DNA from: Sphingopyxis flava
GTDB taxonomy: Bacteria > Pseudomonadota > Alphaproteobacteria > Sphingomonadales > Sphingomonadaceae
Length of the DNA: 64,000 nucleotides
NCBI RefSeq assembly: GCF_900168005.1
Contig: NZ_FUYP01000015.1
Location: 1 to 64,000 of the forward strand
Reading direction: 5' to 3'
The number at the start of each line of letters is the position of its first letter. Position 1 is the first letter of the stretch. The notes beneath the pieces are model-generated. The model was not told the DNA's origin. It saw only the letters and a list, made by a program, of their open reading frames with translations, and did no database searches. Made by a program: the position numbers and the translations under genes. This document shows positions 43,535 through 52,079 of the stretch, piece by piece.

Positions 43535-45691
43535 ATGTCCCGACCTTCCTTTCGCGCCCCGCTGGCGCTGGCCCTGCTGATGTCGGCCCCCGCCAATGCG
43601 CAGGCTGCCGAAAGGGCGGCGGCGGCTCCCATGCCCTCGCTCACCTATCCCGACACGGTGCGCGGCGACACCGTCGAAACCCAGTTCGGGGTTGATGTCG
43701 CCGATCCCTATCGCTGGCTCGAGGATGATGTCCGGGTCAATCCCAAGGTCGCAGAGTGGGTGGCCGCCCAGAACGCGGTGACCGACGCCTATCTGGACAC
43801 ATTGCCGGGACGCGACATCTTTGCGACGCGGATGAGCGAGCTTTATAATTATGAGCGGTTCGGCCTCCCGGAAAAAGCGGGCAACCGCTATTTCTACACC
43901 CGCAATGACGGGCTGCAGCCGCAGTCGGTGCTCTATGTCCGCGAGGGACTGACGGGAGAAGCGAAGGTACTGATCGATCCCAACGGGTGGGCCAAAGACG
44001 GCGCGACCGCGCTCGCGGAATGGACGCCGTCGAAGGATGGCGCCTATCTGCTCTATTCGGTGCAGGACGGCGGGACCGATTGGCGCATCGTTCGTGTGAT
44101 GGACGTTGCGACCGGCAAGGACCTGCCCGACGAGGTGCAATGGGTAAAATATTCCGCGCTCGACTGGGCGAAGGACGGCAGCGGCTTTTACTATTCGCGA
44201 TTTCCAGCGCCCGACGCGCGCGATGCTTTCCAGTCGCTCAACGAAAATCACGCCATCTATTTTCACAGGCTCGGCACGCCGCAGTCCGAGGACGTGCTGA
44301 TCCACGCCTCACCGGACAAGCCCGCACTCAACCATAGCGCCCAGGTGACCGATGATGGGCAATATCTCATCGTGACGTCCTCGGAGGGAACCGACGAACG
44401 CTATGGTGTGACGCTTTATCAGCTCGGCAAGAAGGGCGCGAAGCCCCGTGTGCTCGTCGGGGATTTTGCGAATAACTGGGAATATGTCGGCAACGAGGGG
44501 CCGCTCTTCATCTTCCTCACCAACAAGGATGCGCCGCGCCAGCGGATCGTCGCAATGGATATCCGCAGGCCGAAGGCGCTGACGCCGTTGGTCGCCGAGA
44601 GTGAGGCGACGCTCGTCGGGGCCTCGCAGGTCGGAAACCGCATCATTCTCTCCTATCTCGGCGATGCGAAGTCGGAGGCCCGAATGGTGACGCTGGCGGG
44701 CCAGCCCGTCGCCAATATCAATCTCGCAGACATCGGCGCCGCCGCGGGCTTCGGCGGCAAGCCGGGGGATCCCGAGACCTTCTACTCCTTTTCGAGCTAC
44801 GCACGGCCAACGACCATCTACCGCCTCGATACGGCGACCGGAGCGAGCAGTATCTTCGCCGAACCCAAGCTGACTTTCGACCCCAAGCAATTCTCGGTCG
44901 AGCAGCGTTTCTATCATTCGAAGGACGGCACCGAGGTGCCAATGTTCCTGGTCATGAAGAAGGGAATCGACCGCAGCAAAGGTTCACCGACGCTGCTTTA
45001 CGGCTACGGCGGCTTCAACGTCTCGATGATCCCCGCCTTCTCGCCGACCAAGCTCGCCTGGGTCGACAAGGGCGGCGTCCTTGCCATTGCGAACCTGCGC
45101 GGCGGAGGCGAATATGGCAAGGCGTGGCACGATGCCGGCCGCCTCGACAAGAAGCAGAACGTCTTCGACGATTTCATTGCCGCGGGTGAATATCTGATCC
45201 GTGAAGGGATCACTGGCAAAGGCCAGCTCGCGATCGAGGGCGGATCGAACGGCGGACTGCTCGTCGGCGCGGTGACCAACCAGCGCCCTGATCTCTTCGC
45301 GGCCGCGCTGCCCGCGGTCGGCGTGATGGACATGCTGCGCTTCGACCGCTTTACCGCCGGGCGCTATTGGGTCGACGATTATGGCTATCCCTCGAAAGAG
45401 GCGGATTTCCATAACATTTTGTCCTATTCGCCCTATCACAACATCAAGGACGACGTCGAATATCCCGCGGTCCTGGTGACAACCGCCGACACCGACGATC
45501 GTGTGGTGCCGGGGCACAGCTTCAAATATACCGCAGCGCTCCAGCACGCCAAGGCAGGCGACAAGCCGCACCTCATACGCATCGAGACGCGCGCTGGTCA
45601 CGGGTCGGGCAAGCCGACCGACAAGATCATCGCCGAGGCGGCGGATAAATACGCCTTCGCCGCGAAATGGACCGGACTGAACGTCGAATAG
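43535..45691 (+). CDS. Secreted prolyl oligopeptidase (S9A)
   Basis: A 718-residue enzyme with a signal peptide (APLALALLMSAPANAQA), a seven-bladed propeller (residues ~85-430) and a hydrolase domain. Ser lies in IEGGSNGGLLVGAVTNQRPD, Asp in TADTDDRVVPGHSF and His in IETRAGHGSGKPT. PYRWLEDD near the start is typical of S9A. It cleaves short peptides after proline in the periplasm or outside. The ATG at 43535 gives the clean signal peptide. Its 3' end overlaps the next gene by 25 bases. Confidence 0.95.
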   Translation: MSRPSFRAPLALALLMSAPANAQAAERAAAAPMPSLTYPDTVRGDTVETQFGVDVADPYRWLEDDVRVNPKVAEWVAAQNAVTDAYLDTLPGRDIFATRMSELYNYERFGLPEKAGNRYFYTRNDGLQPQSVLYVREGLTGEAKVLIDPNGWAKDGATALAEWTPSKDGAYLLYSVQDGGTDWRIVRVMDVATGKDLPDEVQWVKYSALDWAKDGSGFYYSRFPAPDARDAFQSLNENHAIYFHRLGTPQSEDVLIHASPDKPALNHSAQVTDDGQYLIVTSSEGTDERYGVTLYQLGKKGAKPRVLVGDFANNWEYVGNEGPLFIFLTNKDAPRQRIVAMDIRRPKALTPLVAESEATLVGASQVGNRIILSYLGDAKSEARMVTLAGQPVANINLADIGAAAGFGGKPGDPETFYSFSSYARPTTIYRLDTATGASSIFAEPKLTFDPKQFSVEQRFYHSKDGTEVPMFLVMKKGIDRSKGSPTLLYGYGGFNVSMIPAFSPTKLAWVDKGGVLAIANLRGGGEYGKAWHDAGRLDKKQNVFDDFIAAGEYLIREGITGKGQLAIEGGSNGGLLVGAVTNQRPDLFAAALPAVGVMDMLRFDRFTAGRYWVDDYGYPSKEADFHNILSYSPYHNIKDDVEYPAVLVTTADTDDRVVPGHSFKYTAALQHAKAGDKPHLIRIETRAGHGSGKPTDKIIAEAADKYAFAAKWTGLNVE

Positions 45692-46800
45692 GACCGGCGC
45701 TGGCGCGCGCCGCGGCGATCTTCGCGCTCGCGGCCTTCCTGCTGTGGGCGATGCTTCCGAACGGGGACGCGGCGCGGATCGAGCGGCACGCTCCATGCTA
45801 TGACCCTGCGCGTCTGCCGCCGGTTATCGAGCGCAGCGATGGGCAGCGGGCGATGCGGCTCAGCATTCTGCTCTACAATGTCGAAGGATTGCCCTTTCCC
45901 GCGCGGCTCGAACGCAAAGGCCAATTGAACCGCATCGCGGGCTGGCTCGAGCGCCGCCGCGCCGCGGGGCAGGCGCCCGACATCGTGTTTTTGCACAAGG
46001 CTTTTACCCCCGCCGCCTCCGCGATCACGGCGGCGGGCGGCTACGATTGGATATTGCCGGGCCCGTCGCGCGATCTGAAGCGCAGCCCGGCGGCGGCAGC
46101 GCCGCGCCCTGCTGGCTATGATGCTGGAGCGCGGTGGTTCAAGGGCGAGGGTGTCGGCAAGTGGCTCGACAGCGGGCTCTATATCGCGACCGACCTGCCG
46201 CTCCTTGTCCTCCACACCGCGCCCTTCAGCTCCGGCGCCTGCGCAGGATACGACTGCCTCGCCAATAAGGGCGGAATGGTGGCGACCCTGATCATCCCCG
46301 GCGTCCCCGAGCCGATCCGGCTCTTCAACACCCACCGCAATTCGCGCGAGCCTTCGGGCGTTGCGATCGCGCGCGCCGAAGCTGCGCATCGCATCCAGAC
46401 AATGGAGAATGACCGGCTGCTTGCTCAAACCATGGCGGGTCCGATCATCGCGGCGGGCGATTTCAACATGCGGCGCGCCGGCGATCGCACCGGCCGCTTT
46501 GCAAGCGATATCGGCTTCCGGCTGATCGCCCCGCAATCAGGGGACGGAATGGCCGCCCGGCCCGCTGCGATGAGCGACGAGAGCGCTTGGGCGGCGCTCC
46601 AGGATCTGATCGGTGTCGCAAGCGGCGCAAAGGTCGAAATCGCGCCGCTGGCGGTGACGAGCCTCTTCGATGGCACCCGGGGCCCTCGCCTCTCGGACCA
46701 CAATGCGACCTATGCGGTGGTCGAACTGCGCTGGCGCGGCGACACCCCGTCGCTCGCCCACTTCGCTCCGCCGCCCTGCAGCGAGCCCAAGGGGATTTGA
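45667..46800 (+). CDS. Endonuclease/exonuclease/phosphatase-fold protein, altered active site
   Basis: A 377-residue protein with one N-terminal membrane or signal helix (ALARAAAIFALAAFLLWAML) and the EEP fold: Asn71 in LLYNVEGLPFP, THRN, GDFNMR and the end motif LSDHNATYAVVE. The Mg-binding Glu, usually in a (Q/N)E pair after a hydrophobic strand, is replaced: DIVFLHKAFTP has His-Lys at 110-111. The protein may have weak or no nuclease or phospholipase activity, or use another ligand. Its reading frame overlaps the oligopeptidase end by 25 bases, so the two are probably co-transcribed. Confidence 0.85.
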   Translation: MDRTERRIGPALARAAAIFALAAFLLWAMLPNGDAARIERHAPCYDPARLPPVIERSDGQRAMRLSILLYNVEGLPFPARLERKGQLNRIAGWLERRRAAGQAPDIVFLHKAFTPAASAITAAGGYDWILPGPSRDLKRSPAAAAPRPAGYDAGARWFKGEGVGKWLDSGLYIATDLPLLVLHTAPFSSGACAGYDCLANKGGMVATLIIPGVPEPIRLFNTHRNSREPSGVAIARAEAAHRIQTMENDRLLAQTMAGPIIAAGDFNMRRAGDRTGRFASDIGFRLIAPQSGDGMAARPAAMSDESAWAALQDLIGVASGAKVEIAPLAVTSLFDGTRGPRLSDHNATYAVVELRWRGDTPSLAHFAPPPCSEPKGI

Positions 46801-46857
46801 CGCCGGCCTTTCCTGCCCCCATCTAGGCATCGCCCCCCCCAGCTGAAAGAGACGTCC

Positions 46858-47361
46858 ATGTCCTTTGCCCTCGCCTTCACTGCCACCCGGCCCGTCGAGC
46901 GCTGGGCCGAAATCGCGGACGCCGCCGAGGCGCTCGTCGCGGGCGAAGCCGACGCAATTGCCAATATGGCGAATGTGGCGGCGCTGATCTGGGAGGCGAT
47001 ACCCGACCTCAACTGGGCGGGCTTCTACCGCTTTGACGGGAGCGAGCTCGTCCTCGGCCCCTTCCAGGGCAAGGCCGCATGCATCCGCATCGCGCTCGAC
47101 AAGGGTGTGTGCGGCGCTGCAGCGCGGCTGCGCGCGAGCCAGCGTGTCGACGACGTCCTCGCCTTCCCCGGCCATATCGCCTGCGATGCTGCGAGCCGCA
47201 GCGAACTCGTCGTTCCGATCGTTACTCAGGACCGGCTGATCGGCGTACTCGACCTCGACAGCCCGCTGCCCTCGCGCTTCACCCCTGACGACCAGGCGGG
47301 CGCCGAGGCCTTGGTCGCACGCATCGCTCTCTCCCTCACGGGCCAAACTGACCCAGAATGA
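46858..47361 (+). CDS. msrC: Free methionine-(R)-sulfoxide reductase (GAF domain)
   Basis: A 167-residue single GAF-domain enzyme that reduces free Met-R-sulfoxide with thioredoxin. The three redox cysteines are present as Cys75 (GKAACIRI), Cys85 (DKGVCGAA) and Cys109 (GHIACDA); their spacing of 10 and 24 equals that of the E. coli enzyme (84, 94, 118). NWAGFYRFDGSELVLGPFQG is also typical. Shine-Dalgarno AAAGAGA before the ATG. Confidence 0.94.
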   Translation: MSFALAFTATRPVERWAEIADAAEALVAGEADAIANMANVAALIWEAIPDLNWAGFYRFDGSELVLGPFQGKAACIRIALDKGVCGAAARLRASQRVDDVLAFPGHIACDAASRSELVVPIVTQDRLIGVLDLDSPLPSRFTPDDQAGAEALVARIALSLTGQTDPE

Positions 47362-47468
47362 GACGCTGTTGAGGGTTAACGGATTCGCTGGTCTCCCTGC
47401 TTTTTGCTAAACCATCTGTTAACCAGCCGCTCCCCTGAACCGCGAGCCGCTGAAACAGGGAGTTAGCC

Positions 47469-48398
47469 ATGCGCACAGTCTTGCTCTTGGGAATTGCAGC
47501 GGGATCGTTGCTGCTGCCGGCACCTGCATCGCGCGCAGAGGCATCGATGCCCTTATCGCACGGCACGGTAAATTTGATCGAGGGCACAGCGTTCGGGAAT
47601 GATGCGCACCCGAAGCTCGATTATGGTACGCCCACTGCGTCCGACACGCGGGTTTACACCGGCTATCCCGACCGCATTCCGAGCGAGGTCGAATATCGCC
47701 ACGGTCCCGCCTTCCCCGCTCCGCCGCCCGACGCGGTCTACAGCGGCACCTATGAGGCTGAGGGGCGCTGGACCGGAAGGTGGGACGGGATTTACGAAAC
47801 CCCCGACGGACGTCGCTACGAAGGACATTATGAGGGCAGTGTCGAGGGCCGCCCTGGCGTGGGGTATCTGCCTCCACCGGTCTATGAGGACAAATATCGT
47901 GGCGGCTATGATCCGGATCACGACGCCGAAATGGCGCGCCGCTGCGGACATGGTAACGCGGTCGGCGGTGCAATCGCAGGCGGTCTGATCGGCGGCGTCG
48001 CGGGGAACCGCATCGCGGGCCGGGGGAACCGTACGGCCGGGACCGCGATCGGCGGCGCCGTGGGCGCGATCGCGGGCGCCGCGATCGGCAGCGAGGCCGA
48101 CCGCAAAGATTGCGAGAGCTGGTGGGCCAGCCGCGGCCAATATCATGACCGCTACTATCCCGGCGGCTATTATCCGGGCGGTACCAGCGTCTATCACCAC
48201 GGCTATGGATATGGCTACGGCTATGGCTGGTACACGCCCGGTGTTGTCGTGACGACGATCATCACTCATGGTGCGCCCGTAGTCACCGAGCGCGTCGAAA
48301 CCTCGACCCGGACCTATTATGAGACAGTGCCGGTGCGCAAACGCCATGTCGCCAAGAAGAAGTGGAAACCGAAACCGAAGCCGCGCTGCGTCTGCTGA
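47469..48398 (+). CDS. Glycine-zipper surface protein with Tyr/Gly-rich tail
   Basis: A 309-residue exported protein. After the signal peptide (VLLLGIAAGSLLLPAPASRA) comes a region with Tyr-rich YEAEGRWTGRWDGIYETPDG and RRYEGHYEGSVEGRPGVGYL, then a glycine-zipper 2TM segment (GNAVGGAIAGGLIGGVAGNR and TAIGGAVGAIAGAAIG) as in the 17-kDa surface antigen family, then YYPGGYYPGG and GYGYGYGYG repeats, and a Lys-rich end RKRHVAKKKWKPKPKPRC. Probably outer-membrane associated; role unknown. Convergent with the head-GIN gene; the 150 bases between hold only short GC hairpins. Confidence 0.85.
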   Translation: MRTVLLLGIAAGSLLLPAPASRAEASMPLSHGTVNLIEGTAFGNDAHPKLDYGTPTASDTRVYTGYPDRIPSEVEYRHGPAFPAPPPDAVYSGTYEAEGRWTGRWDGIYETPDGRRYEGHYEGSVEGRPGVGYLPPPVYEDKYRGGYDPDHDAEMARRCGHGNAVGGAIAGGLIGGVAGNRIAGRGNRTAGTAIGGAVGAIAGAAIGSEADRKDCESWWASRGQYHDRYYPGGYYPGGTSVYHHGYGYGYGYGWYTPGVVVTTIITHGAPVVTERVETSTRTYYETVPVRKRHVAKKKWKPKPKPRCVC

Positions 48399-48548
48399 AG
48401 AGCCCGGCCCCAAGCAACAGGGACGCCCCTCCGATCGAAGGGCGGGCTTTCCGTTGTCGGGGGAAGCAAGCCGGCGGCGTGTGCAGCTTCGGGCTGGCTT
48501 CGCTGCGCTTCGGCGCCGAGCCCAAGGCGCATAGCGTCTCCCCCAAAT

Positions 48549-49259
48549 CTATTTGCCTGCGCCGCACTCCACGCTGCCGCTCCCGACATTGCGCACCGTA
48601 CAAACGGGCCGGCCGAGCACCACGGTCCGGCCAACGCCGCGAGCGGTGATCGCCGCGGTCCGGATCGCGCGAAGCCGGTGATCGCCCGCACCCTCGCTGT
48701 CGCTGATAAGCTCGCCAACCGCGAGTTCGCCTGCATCGACCGCCCCGCCGCCCGAAAATGTCATATTGGCCTGCCGCGCCGAACCGGCCAGCGTCATCGT
48801 GCCGTTGCCGACCATCGCCACGGATAGCCGGTCAGCATCGAGGCGCTTGACGACAAGTTGGCCGGGCCCACGCAGGCCGACAATCACGCGCGCACCCTTC
48901 AGCGTGCCGATCGTCAGCGATCCCGCACCTGCCACCATCGCCGAGCGCAGATTGGCGGCGTTGATACGGATTATCACCGGCGCCGGACTTCTGCTCTTGC
49001 GCTCGTCGCCCGCGAAGCGGCGCTCGCCGATCACCAGCTTGCCGTCGCGTGCCTCGACGGTCAGGCGGTCGAGCGCGTCCTCCGGTCCGGTCGCCACCGC
49101 ACTCACGGGCGCGCGCGTGACAATTTCGACCGCCACGTCGGCGTTGAGCTCGATCGCCTCGAAGCTGGTGAGCCCATAGCGTTTCTCGGCCGCCATCGCG
49201 CAGACCGGGAGCAGCAGAGCGGAGGCCGCGAGCGCGGCGCATCGGAAGGGCGGCATCAT
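48549..49259 (-). CDS. Head-GIN (DUF2807) domain exported protein
   Basis: A 236-residue protein with a signal peptide (ALAASALLLPVCAMAAEKRY) and a DUF2807 beta-solenoid. Short turns such as VAGAGSLTIGTLKG, GLRGPGQLVVKRLDADRLSV, GNGTMTLAGSARQ and GGGAVDAGELAVGE repeat every 18-20 residues. Two late cysteines (PVCTVRNVGSGSVECGAG) match those of its neighbour. Such domains occur in putative auto-transporters and adhesins; function unknown. It follows the second copy (49300-50052) by 40 bases. Confidence 0.85.
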   Translation of the reverse strand: MMPPFRCAALAASALLLPVCAMAAEKRYGLTSFEAIELNADVAVEIVTRAPVSAVATGPEDALDRLTVEARDGKLVIGERRFAGDERKSRSPAPVIIRINAANLRSAMVAGAGSLTIGTLKGARVIVGLRGPGQLVVKRLDADRLSVAMVGNGTMTLAGSARQANMTFSGGGAVDAGELAVGELISDSEGAGDHRLRAIRTAAITARGVGRTVVLGRPVCTVRNVGSGSVECGAGK

Positions 49260-49299
49260 GATCCCGCCTTAGCCGCGCGCACGGATCGACGCCATAGGG

Positions 49300-50052
49300 T
49301 CAGCCGCAGGTGACGGTGCCCGATCCGGTCTTGCGGGTCGAGCATCTTGCGCCCCCGCCGATCTTGACGTCGCCCGACCCGAGCAAGCGCACCTCGGCGC
49401 GGCCGGTCGCCTGCGCCTTGACATCGCCCGACCCGGTTACCGAGACATCGAGCGTGTCGGCAAGCAATCCGTCGGCGTCGACGTCGCCCGAGCCGGTGAG
49501 GTTGATCTCACCCGAACCGACCTTTCCGCCCGCCACTTCAAGATCGCCCGAACCCGACATGTCGAGCTTGACGCGCGTTCCGCTGAGCTTCGCGATCTTG
49601 AGCTCGCCCGAGCCGGTGACCGCGGCCTCGGCGGCATCGCCTTCGACGCTGTCAGCCTCGACCGTGCCCGAGCCGGTCAGCTTGACCACGCTGAGCCGCG
49701 GCATGGTGATCATGATGTCGACATCGTCATGATCGCGGAAACTCCAGCTGCTTTTCTTGCGGCGGATCGCCAGCATCGAGCCTTCGACCGCGATCTCGAG
49801 CTGGTCGAGCTCGGCCTGCGGCCCTTTGGCGCTGATCGCGAAGCTGTCACCACGGCGGATCGTCACCCCATAGGGGCCCGCTGCCTCGACGCCGGTGAAG
49901 CCGCTGAGCGCGAAAGATTTTGTGGCCGCCGGACCGGCGCTTTCCGCACGCGTGTCGCTCTTCTGACCGGTATCGGTCCTTTCGGCCCCGCTGCAGCCCG
50001 CCGCGGTCGCCAGCATCAGCGCAAGCAGCGTCATCCTCGTCCCGTATCGCAT
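49300..50052 (-). CDS. Head-GIN (DUF2807) lipoprotein
   Basis: A 250-residue protein starting with a lipoprotein signal (TLLALMLATAAGCSGAE, lipobox ATAAGC). Its solenoid is built of very regular repeats: TGSGTVEADSVEG, TGSGELKIAKLSG, SGSGDLEVAGG, TGSGDVDADGLLA, TGSGDVKAQATG, GSGDVKIGGG, TGSGTVTCG. The ATG at 50052 has GGAG seven bases upstream; the open frame beyond is not coding-like. Surface-exposed or periplasmic; paired with the gene at 48549. Confidence 0.87.
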   Translation of the reverse strand: MRYGTRMTLLALMLATAAGCSGAERTDTGQKSDTRAESAGPAATKSFALSGFTGVEAAGPYGVTIRRGDSFAISAKGPQAELDQLEIAVEGSMLAIRRKKSSWSFRDHDDVDIMITMPRLSVVKLTGSGTVEADSVEGDAAEAAVTGSGELKIAKLSGTRVKLDMSGSGDLEVAGGKVGSGEINLTGSGDVDADGLLADTLDVSVTGSGDVKAQATGRAEVRLLGSGDVKIGGGARCSTRKTGSGTVTCG

Positions 50053-50116
50053 CGCCAATCTCCTTGTGTGTATTATCCACGTAACACACGAGGTCGGCGA
50101 TTGTCCAGAACGATCC

Positions 50117-50755
50117 TCACCAGCGCAGGAGCGGCGGCAACGCCAGCCGTCCGGCAACCGCTGCCAGCAGGACCGCGCCGCCGTGCCAGAGCGCGATGTG
50201 GATAACATCGTCCAAGGGGCAATGAAGCGCGACAATTGTTGCACCCGATGCACCCGAGCCGAGCCCGATCACCCAGCCGGCGAGCGCTGGCGATGTCGGC
50301 GCCCCCGCGCGCAACCAGATAAAAAGCGCTGCGCCGACGCCCAGACCGCAGGCCAGCGCCATGGGAAAGCAGGGATAGACACCCGCCCGTGCCGCTTCGA
50401 TGGCGCTGCGCTCGCCGCCGAGCCCGACGAACAGCGCCGATAGCGGTAATGCGAGAGCGGCGAGCGCCGTCCAGCGCCAGCCGCCATAGTCACGCCCGAC
50501 GCCGGGCAGACCCATGCGAAGCGCGCTCCAGATCGCGGCGATCGCGACCGCGGCAATCAGCCAGAAAGAAAGCATGGATAGCACCGGCATCGCGGCGAGA
50601 TCATGGCGCATCCCAAAAAACCATAGGAGCAACGCAGTCGCAGCAAGCCAGCCGGCGCCCACCCATAGTGATGCGCGCGTGATGCGGCGCGGCCTCACGG
50701 GTTCAAGGTCATCCGCCAGTCCGTCGATCAGGCCATCGATCGAAGCGTCTTTCAT
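50117..50755 (-). CDS. NrsF family anti-sigma factor (DUF1109)
   Basis: A 212-residue protein with six membrane helices (for instance WLAATALLLWFFGMRHDLAA, MLSFWLIAAVAIAAIW and LAALALPLSALFVGLGGERS) and a short cytosolic N-terminus (IDGLIDGLADDLEPVRPRRI). It matches NrsF, the membrane anti-sigma partner of SigF-type ECF factors in Caulobacter. Two Cys in VYPCFPMALAC and VALHCPLDDVI recall the NrsF cysteines. The start is one base after the ECF sigma stop, so the pair is co-translated. Confidence 0.9.
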   Translation of the reverse strand: MKDASIDGLIDGLADDLEPVRPRRITRASLWVGAGWLAATALLLWFFGMRHDLAAMPVLSMLSFWLIAAVAIAAIWSALRMGLPGVGRDYGGWRWTALAALALPLSALFVGLGGERSAIEAARAGVYPCFPMALACGLGVGAALFIWLRAGAPTSPALAGWVIGLGSGASGATIVALHCPLDDVIHIALWHGGAVLLAAVAGRLALPPLLRW

Positions 50756-50756
50756 G

Positions 50757-51278
50757 TCATTCGCTTTCCACAAGCCCCGCGAGCCGCTTGAGCCCACGGT
50801 GGATATTCACCTTGACCAGCGATTCGCTCTGGCCGCTGATCCGCGACGCTTCCGCGATAGAGGCGCCCCCGATCTTCACCAGCGTAATCGCCTGCGCCTG
50901 CCCGGCAGGTAGAAGTGCGAGCAGCCGGTCGAGGCTGAGCCGTGCGTGCACGGCCTCGTCCTGTGCCCCGATCGCGACGTCGCCTTCGCCGAGCTCGATC
51001 TCGTTCCGCTGGCGTCGGAGCATGTCGATCCAGCGATATCGCGCAATCGCTGCAAGCCATGGCAGAAAGGGCCGGCCGCTGTCCCAGGTCGCGCGCTTGC
51101 GGTGCAGCGACACCAACGTTTCCTGCACAAGATCGTCAATCTGGTAGGTCGCGCAGCGGCGGGCGAAATAACGTCCGAGCCAGGTATGGCAATCGCCGAG
51201 CAGCGCGCGATAGGCTGCGCGGTCGCCGCGCTGCGATGCGGCCATAAGCCGCGCGACCGAGGGTTCGTCGAGGCTCAT
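50757..51278 (-). CDS. ECF-type RNA polymerase sigma factor
   Basis: A 173-residue sigma-70 family protein of the ECF group: region 2 with YFARRCATYQIDDLVQETLV and FLPWLAAIARYRWIDMLRRQ, region 4 with LLALLPAGQAQAITLVKIGG and ISGQSESLVKVNIHRGLKRL. With NrsF behind it, this is a SigF/NrsF-type stress circuit. In Caulobacter that pair answers oxidative or metal stress. Target genes cannot be read here; the head-GIN pair next door, same strand, is a candidate. Confidence 0.93.
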   Translation of the reverse strand: MSLDEPSVARLMAASQRGDRAAYRALLGDCHTWLGRYFARRCATYQIDDLVQETLVSLHRKRATWDSGRPFLPWLAAIARYRWIDMLRRQRNEIELGEGDVAIGAQDEAVHARLSLDRLLALLPAGQAQAITLVKIGGASIAEASRISGQSESLVKVNIHRGLKRLAGLVESE

Positions 51279-51420
51279 CGGCTGGTCCTTATGACAGATC
51301 GAGGGCTCGTGCGCATCGCTTCTGCTTCGCTGGGACAGGGCGCAAGGTTACAGCGCCTTCTTGTCGCCACCTTCGAGGTGTAGACGCAGCCATTCCCCAG
51401 AATCCTTTTGAGAGAAGACG

Positions 51421-51897
51421 ATGAGCGTAGCGTTCCGCCGCGAAAGCGACGACGAACATAAGGAACCCGAGTATGAGCTGCCGATCCCGGTCGGCGCGAA
51501 CCTCGTCACGCCGCGCGGCGCGCGCCTGCTCGCCGAAGAGGTCGCGCGCATCGAGGCGGAGGTAGCGGCGGCAGGTGACGAGGAGGCGCGCAGGAAGCTG
51601 CTGCGCCAGCTTCGCTATTTTAGCACGCGCAAGGCGACCGCCGAAGTGCAGGCCGCACCCGAAGACGGTGTCGTCGGCATCGGGAGCCGCGTGACCTATC
51701 AGCTAGGCGGGACGAAGCGCTGCGTCACGATCGTCGGACATGACGAGGCCGACCCGGCGGCGCTCCGCATTGCCTTTAGCGCACCGCTCGGCCGCGCGCT
51801 GATGGGGGCCGAGGCCGGCGATACCGTCGCGTTCCAGGGGCGCGATGACGCCATTACGATCCTCTCTGCCGCCGCTGACGCCGAGGTGATGGCATGA
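51421..51897 (+). CDS. GreA/GreB-family transcription elongation factor
   Basis: A 158-residue Gre factor: N-terminal coiled coil (GARLLAEEVARIEAEVAAAG, LLRQLRYFSTRKATAEV) and C-terminal FKBP-like domain (VVGIGSRVTYQLGGTKRCVT, SAPLGRALMGAEAGDTVAFQ). Closer to the GreB-like group by its VTPRGARLLAEE opening. The acidic tip residues are not obvious, so it may act differently from GreA. The stop overlaps the next small gene by ATGA. Confidence 0.9.
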   Translation: MSVAFRRESDDEHKEPEYELPIPVGANLVTPRGARLLAEEVARIEAEVAAAGDEEARRKLLRQLRYFSTRKATAEVQAAPEDGVVGIGSRVTYQLGGTKRCVTIVGHDEADPAALRIAFSAPLGRALMGAEAGDTVAFQGRDDAITILSAAADAEVMA

Positions 51898-52073
51898 AAG
51901 ATCGCTTCGAGCGCCACAAGCAGCCCTGGACCGCCGCCGAGATCGACAAGCTGCACACGCTTGCCAAGAAGGGCATGGCGCTCAAGGCTATCGCCAAGGC
52001 GCTGACCCGTAGCGAGGAATCGGTGAAGATCCGCGCCAAGACCGACGGGCTTTCGATCGCAAAACTGCACTGA
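51894..52073 (+). CDS. Small SANT/HTH-like protein coupled to the Gre factor
   Basis: A 59-residue ORF reading MKDRFERHKQPWTAAEIDKL, then HTLAKKGMALKAIAKALTRS and EESVKIRAKTDGLSIAKLH. PWTAAEIDKLHTLAKKGMALKAIAKALTRS has the tryptophan and helix spacing of SANT/Myb-like or GcrA-like helix-turn-helix domains, and EESVKIRAK fits a recognition helix. Its ATG overlaps the Gre stop (ATGA) and it ends six bases before the flavoprotein gene. Probably a DNA-binding protein; too short for many gene callers. Confidence 0.7.
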   Translation: MKDRFERHKQPWTAAEIDKLHTLAKKGMALKAIAKALTRSEESVKIRAKTDGLSIAKLH

Positions 52074-52079
52074 CCCCCC

